DNA of 64,000 nucleotides from Sthenelais limicola (taxonomy: Eukaryota > Annelida > Polychaeta > Phyllodocida > Sigalionidae), in NCBI GenBank assembly GCA_942159475.1, contig OW804096.1, positions 44,639,744-44,703,743 of the forward strand, in the 5' to 3' direction. A program made the position numbers and the translations under genes. Shown here piece after piece: positions 44,201 to 59,200 of this stretch (position 1 is the first letter of the stretch; every line of letters starts with the position of its first letter). Below the pieces are notes generated by a model, which was given only the letters and a program-made list of their open reading frames with translations, made no database searches and was not told where the DNA came from.

Positions 44201-47200
44201 TGAGTTTTTCAATCCAAATGTTACATGCATTACATTCAGCATATTCACAATATATCACAGTATGTATACATGTATATACATAGAACAGAACATCAATAAC
44301 AAGAACATACGAATGGGAATGGCAATAGCTTGTAAAGGAGAGGAACTAACTTGATTTTACCATGTTATGCAGTTCTCTGTAATGTGGAACAGAGAATGTT
44401 TAAGTTATCACACAAACCTTAGCGTACCTCATACTTTTGAGACAACGATAACTTAAACACCTACCTAGGCGCACCCCATACTTTGTATTCAACTATGCCT
44501 AGTACAAATATCAGATAGACAATGTTTTGTAGGTGGTATTCTTGATATATGCCCCCGCTAGCAAGTCCCCTATCTATAATGTCTATCTTATTGCTGAACT
44601 AAATACATTACTTTATCGACATTATCGATGGTTGAGTGAGATACGAGCCTATCTGATATCATGTCATTGCATAATGAATGGATGGCAAAAACATGTATTA
44701 AAGATACAACGTTGTTGGGATAATGTAAACATAGTAGGCTATATGAAAACTAATATCTGGACCCCCTACCGATTTTCTGGGAGCAATACCCAAGTACCGT
44801 TTTAATAGAAATAACATTCACGTGCCTGAGTTTTAATCTCAAATAGTATCGGGTAATGTTTCCTTGCACATTATAATTAACGCATGTTTGTTGTTTATTC
44901 TCTAGGACACTCAGAACATTAGCAAGCCAACCCAAAGGATGTCTTCGGCTCAGAGATCACTCCAGTATTATTCCTGCCTTAAAGGTAACCTTTGGAAATA
45001 GTACATGCTTTTTTGTATTAACCCATCTTAGATTCTAAGTGATAGTGTCAGCCTTTAGTTCCAGGTATAACTAGATGACATATACCAAAAAAATGCTCGG
45101 AAAAAATAAAACTTAATATATTTGTGCTTCAAATGCATAAAAAAAGACTTAAAACTTAATATAATTGTGCTTCAAATGAAAGTAGTAGTTCGTTAGTCAT
45201 CATGATGTTATATCTAATTCTTATTCATTTTTTGTTTCTTAAAAAAGAATATGGGTCAGTAACCATGCATTTTTGATTACTTACATACAACGATAATGAT
45301 GCTTCGCTCAAGAGAATGTCTTACACATTCACATACGCCAATTTCACTCGCTTAGAACGAATACTTATTCAATTGATTATTTCTACGCATGAGTCGGTTC
45401 TCATCTGCCAGTTTAACTTCATTGACATCACATTATTGCGCCAAGTTTGCATCCGCACCAATATTAGTTAGTTCAATCAAAGCCTTTAGTAATAGATGGG
45501 TGTAGGAGACTTTAAAATTCTTTTGCCTATTATTGTCTATTATTTATTTTAGGAAAATTATTACTGCATCGATTTTATACTATTATAGCAAGGGATATCT
45601 TGAAACGTCCAATGTTTTGAGCTATTTTAAAGTATGATTGTTATATAAATTATTATTTTGCATGGCCATGGAACACACGGTGTAACTCTTAAATGCTAAT
45701 CTGAAATTAAATAATGTTTTTCCAGTTATAGATGTTTCAATCATATTCAGAATGGGCATTTCACACAAGTGAATAAACTAGTTGACATGTATTAAGACCC
45801 TTGAACATAAGTATCAGTGCATTTCACGGGCCAAGGCATATACACACATGTATTTCTCTTTGTATGTATATATGTATGTTGTGTGGTGGCCATTAATGTT
45901 ATATCATGTATGCGTATTGTCCCTAACAAATAATTATAATGCCATATACAGTTAGAAAACCGGTCAAAGGCGGAGAAGATTGTTCTATTTCAATAGAATA
46001 AATGGTAGTCTTGGTTATAATATGTTTGATTTCACAATGTTTCGAATAATCCTAAATGAGCGTTGTACATATTATGGTATACTGTTTCAGGCCACCCAGG
46101 AAAACGAAGATGTCAGCCAGGACCTTATGGATGAAGTAGTTCAGACTTTAGAGATTCTCAAACGTTTAGAGAAAGCTCCTGCCCCTATGGTAGAAGTTCT
46201 GGGATCTAATAGTGTCCATGTTACATGGCCTGCAGTGCCTACAAAAAGTGGCTTTCCAGTGAGGTACCATTTGTACGAAGGTAAGTATCCCTGTCTTATA
46301 TACACAGGAACTTTCTCTTTGGAATTTGTTTATGTTTCCCCAACTGAATGGGAATATTCATGGTTAGTGTTAAAATTGAAAAGTGATTGCAATGTACCCA
46401 GCCACCCTGCCATACACCATGCTCATCCATAATGTGTAACCCTATCCCTTACTGCCCCTGGTACTATACATTTCGCACCTCTCTCCTCCCTTTCAACAAC
46501 TACTTAGACAATATCAACGCACACCTACTGTCCCTACTCGGTTAACTCAACACTCTATTACTAACACTCACTGCGGTATTATCTCGAGCATCACTCTGGG
46601 AGAACCACAGTCAGCTCAAACATAAGAGAAGCACTAACTATAGCTTAAACCCTGAGGTATTTTAAATACCACAAATTATCCAAACCCTTCCACCACAGGT
46701 ACATTGAAAAGCCCCCAAAGAGTACCAACATTTTATCTTTGGCAGCGCACTGACAAACCTACCTGACCTCAAGAAAATCATCTCAAATCTCGGGGTCAAT
46801 AACGTCCCCAGCAAACCTATCGCAACACCATGTATACTATCGGGGATCACCACTCTGAGCAACGATATGATGCTACCATATTCGTATATTAAAACATAGC
46901 AGGTCCCCTAAAACATTAGTATAAGAGAACAAGTAGATTTAGTCCATATGTAAAAGTCAGACCAAGGATGATTCTTAAAAGCAAATATTGGATCGATGAA
47001 TTCTTAAAAAAAAAATATTTTTATTCTTAAAATATTTTTTCTTTTTTCATCAGAGGGTCGGTGTGTCTACCAGGGACGTGAGGTTGAACACCACACATCC
47101 AACCTTAAACCTCATACGAACTACTCCTACAGGTTAAGAGCTATTACTGATGGAGACGAAGGTCCTCTCAGTGATCCAGTGACCATCATGACAGAGGAAT

Positions 47201-50200
47201 CAAGTAAGTTGACGTGGTAACAAACAGTGCATGCCCACCGAATGTTCACCGTCGGGACAATAATCTAAGTATAATGTTACCATGTGAAACACCCCATAAT
47301 ACTAAATCCACATCCAAACGAGAATAGGCATATTCTTCTTCGACCAATATCAAGTTTTTTGTTCATAAAGGATTCCTACATATGCACATTTATGAATCAA
47401 TTCCCCGATGTGAAAATTAATTCTGAATCTATACTTTACAGAAAGTGGTTCCAAAGCACTTCATGCCATATTTTATAACTGAATTTGTAAGAAAAAGGCT
47501 TGAAACATATATATCAATCAGCTGAGTTATTGTTGTAATTTTTATTTAATATAAAACACATACTCGAAAAAATGTTCATATTAACAAACCAAATATTCAA
47601 GAAAAGTTTCAATTAATATACTGATCAGTGACAATTTGATCTTTAATTTAAGAGAAAATTGTTATCAATGACCCAGAGAAAGAAGCAGGTAACCTTTAGT
47701 GATTATTATGTAATTAGCTACATCACATCGGTAAATATTTGATCAATATAGAAGTAGGTTAGATATAAACGGGTGTTTTGTGCAACAGATAAATGGTGAA
47801 TTAGAATTGTTGTTTTCATTAATTATAATTATGTTGCATGCTTACAGTACATTTTTACCAAGATATAAACGATTTGATGAAGATTTCCCCATAAATCAAA
47901 CTATCAAGTTTAAACAAAATCTAAGATGATTGCCCGCGATGAGAAAGATATGATATTATGCCTCCTTGAAATTTGGTGTACGAGGTATTGATGAATCCCA
48001 CCCTGACATATCGTATGACTTGCACTTGAAATCTATTGCTTTTAAGGTAAATCTGAATAGAAAAAGAACTACAGATGCATAGAAGCCCTATACAACCGCA
48101 CAATCGATAATTCGGTATCCATTTTAGACGAAAATAAAAATACATTTGATTTGGGAAAATACAAGATAGTCAATGCCGATGGATTCTCAATACAGTAGAG
48201 TTGCATAATTATTATGTCATGCTATGAACCGTACAGACGTGTGAAAAAATACTTTACAAATCAATAGCCATTGAATTAGGGAGTACTAAAACCCAGAATT
48301 GTTCATTACTAAATTGCATGCTTATCCTCAAGAACCCTTTCCCAACGTAACCATAAGATTGTAACACGCCTTCCTAGCCACTATTTAATTAGTAAAACAA
48401 TAGAAAAAAATATCAAATGATTTGAAATGTTTTGGTCTCAGATTATTTTAGCAAGCAAATTACCAAGTGGTTGCAATAGCTAGAGGAAGTGCTTGCCCTT
48501 AAGTGGTTACTGTTTTCTTTTCCATCTGTAGGTGCCTATCCAATCATTTCTGTGCTTATGCACGTTAATCCCATTCACATTACAACATGTTCCTTTGTTT
48601 ACAAAATGTGCATACACACACATATATACAAATGACAATGTTGAAAACAGTGAGTACACTCGGTTCTAGTCAACACCTGCACGTTTTCTGAATGATTGCA
48701 ATTATGTTAGGGATGATCTATCCGCATCTTTTTCTAATTTTTAATAAGTGGTATAGATAGTGTAATTTGGATATTCTTTGATGTACCGGGATAACAATAT
48801 GATGTTGGTTTCAGGCACTTGGTATCAGTTTAGCTGTAAGCCATTTCATGTACACTATGCAAAAGAATGTTCTGGTGTTATGTGTCAATATAGTTCCAGT
48901 CTACTTTATTAATTAAGTATTGATTTTATCTCACTTCAATTTGGTTGTTTAATATGCTATCTGCCTGCTCTAGTTAAATCTGATGTTTTTCTCCAGCTCC
49001 GAGCCCTGTACAGAATCTCCGTGTTATGGGTGTTACAACTACACAGCTGAAAGTGGCCTGGGATCCTCCAGAACTAATAAATGGTATCCTTAGAGGATAC
49101 GCCCTCAGTGCAGGTAAATAGATACCTTTAGTTTAACCACTTTTAAAAGAGAACAATTCCTGGTGGGGGGCGTTATTCGATGGCAAGAAGGGTGGATTAA
49201 GATTTCAGTTTTATAGTGGCATTCATGCTTAAGCTTTATTGTTGAAATCGTGTATAAATTTAATTTTGATTGTGCCTTACTCATTATAAACGATTATCAC
49301 CTATTTCAGGTAAAACAACTGAACACACAAATGATCTCCAATATATCTTCACCGGTTTGACACCAAACACAAGCTACGAAATTCAGGTTGGTTTAAGCAA
49401 TGGCCCAGATTTATCAACAAGGAAATTTATTTTTTAAGTTTACTTTAAATAATGAATTTTCGCCCATTTCACTCATTCTAACCTTCCTTTGTGTTGCACT
49501 GACCGTGAAAAGGCGCTCAAATTATATTGTAGGTAGCTGCTCATACTTCAAAGGGTAAAGGTCCGAGGGAGTCGGTGGTGGGTACAACGTCAGAATTAGG
49601 TAAGATGATTTTCTAAAATTAATTTATCGCATATAATTTCAATTACACTTACAATTAGTAAAGTGTGATGTTCTCATGCACACACTATTCTTGAATACTG
49701 ATAGTCTTGAACACTGGCTCAGGGACGTGAAATGTGTGAGTGTCGATACTCTTATAGACTGTACACTTATGACTTGTATTTAATATCCCATTGCTCCTTT
49801 TTAGTGTCTGGCAAAAATATTAAATTAAATGCTTCAAATGAAGACTTTGGAATTCTCTTAAATCATGTGTACAAAATTGATCGAAATCCCTGTCATCTTC
49901 AATATCAAAATTTCCTATGTCGAAGATGAAACTGATATCATTGCAAAGTAATGTGAAGAGAGTCACTGTATTCTTTTGATACACATGTTGAATGTTTAAA
50001 TATGTGAGCTTATATCTTTTACATACACTATATCCAAATCATAACCATAGTCTTGTTGGTTGCAATCAGGGAATTTAACATTGAAAAACATTATCATTGC
50101 TTTGTTCCTAGGAGCCCACGCACCGTCCAAACCAGAGGTTTTAGTGCGAGGTCGTAATGAGCTCCATGTATCATGGAGGGCTCCAGAAGTGCCGTTGGGA

Positions 50201-53200
50201 CGCATCACACGTTATGACTTGCTGATGGACGGGGATGCTGTGTACTCCGGCACAGACCTTCACTATACAGTCCATAGGCTCCAACCTAATAAGGAGTATA
50301 CCTTTCAGGTGAATGCAATTTCTTAGCTAGGTATGTGTGTTGGCGTGGGTGGGTGGGTGGGTGTGGGTGGGGGGCAGGGAGGGGATTGTTTATCTTGCAC
50401 TGATAGTCTTGATCATTGGCTCGCAGACGTCAGATGTGTGAGTCTCGATGTTCTTATAGCTTGTATTCAATATCCCATTACTCCCTTTTTATTTAGTGTC
50501 TGGACAAAATATCAAATTAAATGTGCGAAATGAAGACATAGAATGGATGTATCTTTAATCATGTGTACTATTCTATGATTGAAAGGTTGTGGCAATCACC
50601 AGTGAGGGAAAATGTGAGAGCAAATCAACAAAACGACGGACAGCCAAAGACGGATGTAAGTTACAGCACAGTGGTGTGATAACCGCATTTTATTGAATCT
50701 TTGGCTTTCCATACAGACACTCGAACGCTTTCCTATGAATTGTATTTTAAATTTTACCTGGCATATGACAAAGGTTAATTCAGATATATATTGTACTTTC
50801 TCGTCAACATGAATATAGAAAAAAATATATATAACTTATGCTAGCAAGCATTCTTTGTATCTTTTTAGTTGATGGCGATCGGGCACCATTATATCAAACC
50901 CCAAGTAAAAAGGAACCCGAGGCTGAGCCACCCAAAATTCCTCACACTCTCAAGAAGCGAAAATCCTTAACGAACGCCTCATTGACCAGTCACGAGTCAT
51001 CTCCTTCTCCGAAGGCTATATCTGTACGAGCTGCCTCTGCTTCCAGCTCTAAGGTTAGCATTTCCAGAAAATAAAGACTCAAGCTGAAATTATTAACCTA
51101 CTCACTGTAAACTACGTTAATACACTTGTCTTCATGCACTGACTATGTAGCTGTTAAGTTTCTTATATACTGAACAATACGTTGCAAAATACTTCCGTTG
51201 ACTATAATAATCTCTGTATAATAAGTTATATGCACTCCTTCTACCTCTCTTGATATCAGCGCATTGATTTTGTCTACAATCTGACATTGTGTCCATGTAC
51301 ACCTATCTAAGTATCTTTGTGAATATCAAATTATGTTGTAAATTTGCTGGAAGATTTTCCCCAAAACTTTAGTAGATTTTTGCTGTTTTTATTTTGCATG
51401 ATGAGTAGCCTGCCACGGCTATTAAATTATGTCATGTAATTATATGTTTTTATCTACTGTAAAGAAAATCCATCCCAAGTGATATTTTGCAAGAATATCC
51501 CTTGAGTATATTATCAAGTTAATGATAATATATTGCATCACTTCGGATAATGCAAAGTAACGATGTACAGTTCTCTATCATTCTTAAGCCCACATTTTTT
51601 AAAGGGAAACGATATTAATACCAAGTGGCGAAAAAGATGAAAAATAGAATTGACAGGAGGATTTTCCCCCTTTTTTATCATTAGACCTTTTTCAGAAATA
51701 TTAAGCGAGAAAATGTGTTACATCTGTTTCTACTCCACCCTTTAAATATATTTCCTTCATGAATTTTATTCTACATACATGTGTTACAAGAACGTTTCCA
51801 CCTTCTGTACACTCATTTTATTGTCTTTCCCGATATCATATTCTTAATCTCACTGAATCTAAAAATCCACACTAGTTTTCCTCTTTTCCCTTAATAGATC
51901 TAGTCATATCACTTTGAATTACTCAGACTAAGTTATATCATGTTGTGCCTTGCTTCCACTGTGGGATCAATAGACATTATTCATGTCCCGTTTTTATTCA
52001 CATTACAGTACCAAAGCCTTGGTGATATTATACACTATTTCCCTGGCGAATATTGTTTTTTATTGAACAATTTAATGAATTTTTATGTATTGAATTTTCC
52101 CAAATGTTATAGCTACATGGTTGGAGAGTCGATCAATAAGATTTGATACTTTTCAAGACAACATTATTATATCTTCAAGAATTTAGACTTAGTACTTCTC
52201 AGGGGAAGTCTGTGATGTAGTACATTTCGTACGAAGCAATGATGGAGTCCTGGGTTTAGAATTCAGAGAAAGCTTAAGTATGTACGTGGAACGTGTACGC
52301 TTTATAATACTAAGTTAATAAATATGCAGCCACCAAACAACAATGTTTGACTCATCTTTGAAGTTCTCAGTTAAAAACACACTAGGTTATTCGATTATAA
52401 TCGTTTAATTTTAATGTAATTGTCACCAGATATACACCATTAGTGCCATCCCCTCACCCTTGTACATAACCATGTCTCAATGTTGTAAAATATGTGATAT
52501 TAATCGCGCTGTGTTACAAGTTGCTTATGTCATGGATACATAGGTGGTTCTTATATCTTTGTATATATTGCTCTCTGTGTTTAGGATACACACCAGCATT
52601 AGATAGGAATGGCCCTTGCTGTTATTGTGTAATGAAAGTATCCGTATTTTGTTGTTGACATACTTCTACATTTAATGATTCCCATTAGACAGGCCAATTG
52701 TGACAATATTATCCCTACAGGTGACCTCCTCATTATATGTGCTTCATTCTTCAAATATCGCCAATGCGCTTAGATTGAAGAAACACCTGAATAGTAAGGT
52801 GCGATTCATCCGCTATGAAAAGTGATCAAATGTTTCAATAAATATGATTCTTCTAGTCGTGATTCGTCCATATTCAAAGGCCAGATCTATGCTATTCCAG
52901 ACAGAGTTGATTAAAAATTCAATGATCTCAATTTGATGATAGCGATTTTTCAGACCTCAGACCAGGGTTCAATGATCTCCTTAGATATGAAACTGGCTAA
53001 AAGAGGGTTGATGGGGACAGCAGATTTATGCTGTATGTAAACATTTAGAATAAATCTAGAAATAGATGATATTTTACCATGTAAATATTTTCCAATACTT
53101 AGTAAAATTACTTGTTGTATGTGTGTATAGATACATGCCTATCTTTACATACATACTTGGATTTAAAATAGAAAAGATAAACCACTAGTTTTTGCACATT

Positions 53201-56200
53201 CCTTTAGGATTTCATTATAGCGTAAATTGCTGGTGTACATCCCATCCATACGCATGCACACACTCTAGAAAAGCCCAAATATCAATTAGCACGAAAAAGA
53301 TAAAATTCATACAATGCTGGTCTCCTGCCATGGGAAAACAATTAATACCTATGACTGACCAAAACCCAGCTTCGATTCTTACTGCATGAAACAATGCTGA
53401 ACTGCAAGCTTATTGTGCAGCATATTTAGTTTTGCCAGGAACCCATATAACACTCATTTTCAAGAGCACGATCGACCTTTGACAAAAAACACCTCAAAAT
53501 CGGTTTTCCTATATAATAAAACAGACTTGTACTTCAACATCCCACATATAATGAGTTGGAACCTGTTGCCAGTGCAAACCTATACTAAAAAATCATACAT
53601 AATTATAATATACGTGTTCCTCGCTCTGGTGCTACCACTGTAATGAGTCAAACGCTCACGTGAACGAGTAGTACGTGACGTCATAAGGTACGACGTGAAA
53701 GAACAAATGTGACGCAACTATGCATTGGCCAAGGTTGCGTCGGTAGTTAGGTTAGCCATGTGGCATGGATACCTTGCTATGATCAAGGTGTGGGTGGCAA
53801 CTGAGTGTTTTCGTACCCATGGCTAATGTCAATATGTATAAGTAAGGTTATGAAATAAACGGTAATTTGTGAAGTGAAACGTTTAAAACATTGTATGTTG
53901 AAAAAAATCCAAAACATCATACATGTACATTTGTCATTAACAATGGCGAGCGTCCGCATACATCATTTACTAAAATGTAAAGCAGGGAGGTATTGTATCG
54001 CCCTGATTCCACGTTTCTTTATAACGATGTAGCCTTGTTGTGGCCGTATTACAATTCATTCTATCGTGCAAGAAGTGCACAATTCCAACTGGTGCCACTT
54101 AATAAGTGGAACGGGTAAATTAGAATGCACATGCAATGCTTCTATCGTGGTCCATAGTGATGTGTTTACTTCGTTCGATCTGTTGGTCACAAATAACAAG
54201 AGCTAACTTGATGTTTGCTCAAAGTATTAGTTTGCGTTTTCATGTTATGTATACCTATTGGATTTCTGTTAACATTTGTTTCAATCAAGCTGGCCTGATA
54301 CTAAATAATGTATGTACATATTGATCCCCATCCCACTCCAAGGTGGAGCAAGCAGATGGTGCCTTGCTATCGAAGCGATCACCGACTCAATTATCTTTGG
54401 TTCCTCAGCGTCAGGTCTTTGACGTGGGCGTGGCCGAATGTTATCAGCTACAGAATCCGACTGCCAAGCCCTCACCACCTCTGCCAAAAATCAAATACAA
54501 GGTGCTGTTTTTAAAAACAAGAAAGAAAATTGTTTCCTGGAAAAAAAGGTTTTGTTATCTTTCGGATATGGGGTTTGATAATAGTTTTCATTGTAAGGAT
54601 TGATTGATTGGTAGACGCTCTTTACAACGGGTTATGATCTTTACTGCTTTATGCCTCCTCTATTTTTTCTTGTTTCCCTTTAAGGCGGTTTGGTACAGGT
54701 TTGGGTATGATTATAAAGTGATTAGTGTTGTGCTCTTTACATAGTCAGTTTCCAACCTCTTTCAGTCATAAATGTTATCCCTATATTCTAATAACTTAAA
54801 CAGTCTAGGCTCCGAGTTGAGAGAGTCCCTCGAAACTGGGGGAAAGCCTCTCGATCCAAACCACAAAGTGCCATTAGATTCCTATTAGGACGCCTACTCC
54901 ATGGCCAGGAAATCCATTATCTGAACTGAGAGTGAGCATGTACTGTAACGGATATACTAGTCCGCATGGCGATGGTTTAGCATGAAATGGAGTGGCACGA
55001 ATCATTTATAAATCGCATCCTTGGTTTGGCGTCATAAGTACAGTAAATTTAAGAAAGTGGTGGTATTGGGGTGTTTTAAAAGTCTGTTGGTAAATCCACT
55101 GAAATATAAAGTTTCACTGCGTAAATTCAAGAGAGGACATTATATACAAACGCAGCTGATAATCGCCAATATCGCATGCCCATGACTATCTTGTTCATAT
55201 TTCGCTTGTTATGGTAGCTTTGAAAGGTTTGGAATTACTGATCTAATCTATGACCTTTTCACCTCCACAATTCCCAAATTCAAGATGCAAGAGACGCGGT
55301 ATGAGAAAAACTATCCAGTGGATTTGATTTGATAAGGGAGAGGCAGTGTTTATAGGCTTTGCATAGGAGTAGTCCTATATTTTAGGACCTTTTACTTCCC
55401 ACCCAGGATAAATGGAGGAGGTGTTTATGTGTGGGGGTGGGGGTGGGGAGAAATGATTTCTATATTCTATCCAGTTCTACAATTAAGTATTGGCTTCTCA
55501 GACTCATCTGAATGACGACAATTGTAACTAAATAGATCTAAGGAATCAAATGAATGGGAATTCGTAGGGATCTGTTTATAACCATTTAAGGTTTAGCATA
55601 TTTAAGGGGATAGCATTAACTCAAATCATGGTTTGAGATGATTAGTGTGACCTATAATGTTGAAGTTAATGTAAATAAATGTGATCTGTGAAATACAATC
55701 CTCACCAGATAACTGATTTAATGCAATTTTATTATAATGATATCTCATTACGCTGGGATGACCCGACATTAGAGGATGTATTAAATAATAACCAGTATCC
55801 AAGTAAATGTTGACTGTTTTACTTTATCTTTCAGAAAGTTTTGCCACATGTGGGTTTTGAGACAATATTCTCTGAAAACATCTGTGAGATTACCCATTAA
55901 TTGCACATGGTTTTTGTTTTAAAACTTGCTACTCGTGACCTGCGTGCTTCAAAATTCAACTTATTTGCACCCATTATTTTCTATTCAATATATAAATTTG
56001 AGTCAATATATTCGGATGTTGGTTATATTTTGCTTTTCTTCGATACTTTAAAAGAAACTGGATTGTTGACGAAATACCTCGTACGATTTCATTTATAAAC
56101 ATTCACTGTTTAACATGAAATACTCGATTGGGGATAGGTAAATACATCTCGTTATTCTTTATTTGGGCAAGTGGAGGTTTACTCCGAAGGCGAGATCGTA

Positions 56201-59200
56201 TTACAGTATAATTTGATTACTACTTTCAATGAGCCTGGCGATTTTACCAACCGAGTCAACATCAGTACACATTTGTTTAATTGGTGCTCGTGCTACGAAG
56301 TAGGTATTGTTTTTGGATCAATATCGCAGATGGAAGGGTGCCAACATTGTTGGCATGTATGTAGGCATGTCTGAGCAAAGCGTCTATTCAAATGCGACAC
56401 GAAACTCGTGAAATTCACCGAGGACATAGTTTTAGCCTAGCTAAAATACATCGGTTGATATTCGCAGCTTGGTTTTGAAGAGAAGAAAATGTTCCTGTCT
56501 TTACTTAGACATGAAAAATATGTAGCTCATTTTAGAGCTGACTTGTATCGGTAGTACTAACACGATTTATGCCCGAATTTTATTCTGAGTGGTTTAATCA
56601 CATATGGTTGTTTGTTCAATGTGAAGTGAGATACAATAGGTTGTTCATTCTGTTTGTACTTTGTTTCGCACTTTATGCATGTTTCTTGCCAGTCAAATAA
56701 GTACATGCATCGTGATTGAGCCAGAACATGACTAACATGACTTAACCCTTTTTTACAAATGAAGTATTCTTTCTTTCCAAACATAATTTAGCTCCAGAAT
56801 ATAATGCCGAGATAACCCCAACATACGTGGCCCAGTTCGCTATTAAAAAAACCCAGTTAAATGCCCATTTATTCACTTTCTTATGTCATTTCAAAGTGCT
56901 CTGGGCCTTGTATGGGGAAACATAAAGGCGAGTGCTGTTGTTTTAGACATAATATTCTCACATTTGCAGCTTCTTGTACTTCAACCTTCTGAAACCCCAC
57001 GACGAATAATAGTGGTACGTTAAAAGGTTAATTTAGATAGACCTGTAACAAACGTACTAGAAACCCTCTGTATAAAATATGTTTGTTGATGCATAATTGG
57101 TTTCATAAATCTCTTTTCCTTTTGGGCTTTATATCTTACTATGTGTTTCATAATGCATTATAAACAGGTTGTTTTCGAATGGAGTCCTTTATCCGAAGAA
57201 AGGACCCTTTTAAAAAGAATAAACCCTATCGTTTTTCCGAGTCTCAGCTTTCTCAGCGTTTTCACATTAGAATTTCTATCATAAAATTAAGAAACATAAG
57301 GTGAAGGTACTCCATCAAAAATAAAAATATTTGGTGGAACGGATAGGCGGTAACTGTCTGCTAAGGGGTACTTTCTATCACGAGATAAGTTAATGATAAG
57401 ATGTGTACTTAATCATATTCCATTTCATGCATAAGGTAAAGTGCATGGGGAAACTACAATCTATTAACTGCATGGAGAAGGAATTAGTCGGCATGTGTTT
57501 TACTGGTTGTAACTAACAATTGTTACCATTTGATGTGTTAAAATAGAGTTATGAAAGTTCAATTTGATTGATTTAGGAGGTAATGAGATTTCTTCTAATC
57601 GGATATTTTGCAGTCAAGGAGGCGAGAAAAGACACCCATTCCTGGAGTCTACAATGAAATAATAACTGCCAGAATTGAAAATGGACCGCCAAAAGGTATT
57701 GTAACAAGTGTTCTTAGTTAGAATGGCTGAAATGACCTGTAATGTGGTAATTATGAAATAAGTCGAATGATTCTTGAAAGGTAATTTAAAATTGAATCTA
57801 CAGACTTCCATTTCAACACTCCCTGAATTATATCTGTCTTTAGCTCTCTTCTAACGTATACGTTAAATTAAATTGATTAAAATTAAATGATATAATCTGA
57901 GTACAGTTATATAATTTAAGGTGTTTAGTGTCAGGCCATACATATTTCCGACTAAGGTTTGGATATATGGATGGTGTATTGCATAGACATTATGTAATAC
58001 GAATTTATTTTATTTTAGAACCTGAACCTCTGAAAAGGGAAGAAATCCTGAGAAGTGGAGGCAATAGAACCCCATGTGAAGAGAGAGTAGAAGTGAGTTG
58101 AAATCAACATCTATTCTTGATTATTGAAACATTGAAAGGACTGAGTGCTATTGCTGGTGCAATTTTGAAAGTACGGTAGTTTAAATCTCATAGGCTTCTC
58201 TCCTTTAGTACATAACGATAGTTATTGGGAAGTAGTCCTTGCTCAAATATTATATAATAACAATCTGTATCATTGTTGTGTAGTGGAACCATGTCCCGAA
58301 TTATATATTTTTTACTCGCAACCCACATTGGGTGTGGAACTAAATAGAGATTCCGCCCAGTGGTACTCCCGCAACCCTATGTGTTGCTCATAAAAATCTA
58401 AATTTTAATTCAACTTCCTACGGTAAGTCTATTAAAATTATAAAGTATATTTTTTTCCTGTAAGGAATTAGAATTGACCTTGGTTTGATCAATGAGAAAC
58501 ACAGACTTATGTACCAGGCTATAGAAAATCTTATTTCATGTATATCTTACTTAAACTGTAACCATTTATCTTGAAAATCAAAACTTATAAAAGTATGGTT
58601 TACCAGGTTCTTCGACCTACACTCTCTGCCAAATCCAGAGCTTCGAGAACATCTGATATGAGCGACCTTTCTTTGGCACGTTCTTCGACGTCCGTCACCA
58701 AGTCCTTGCCAAAGCCAAAGAAGTATTACACATTGTCAATGCCAAAAGCTTCAAACCCCAAAACAAACTCTAAACAAGCTAAACAATTGGAAAGTGTGAG
58801 CCCTCCTAATGAACACATGACACAAAGACAAACTTCTAGTAAAAAACACAGAAAGAAAGCTTCTATTGCTGTGCCAGCAGAAGCCAGATCAACAGGGGTC
58901 TCGCCTGCAACTGATAAAAAAGCAATGCAAGCTATTGTTAATTTGACTTCAAATGCAAAAGAGCTTCTTGGACAGGTTCAATCATTGAATAGACTGCCGC
59001 CTGGCATGTCTAGGGACAGCTTTCCTGAGAACGGTGCACATGATACGTGGAACTGTGCTCCGGATCCTGAATTGACATTATCCGGCAGGCGGTAAGTTTA
59101 GCCATAGGCAAACTTTTCATAGCAAATTTATATTTAAATGATACAAAAAGAAAATGAAAAAGGTTTTCATAGCAGTTTTCTAATTTTACCATCAACACAA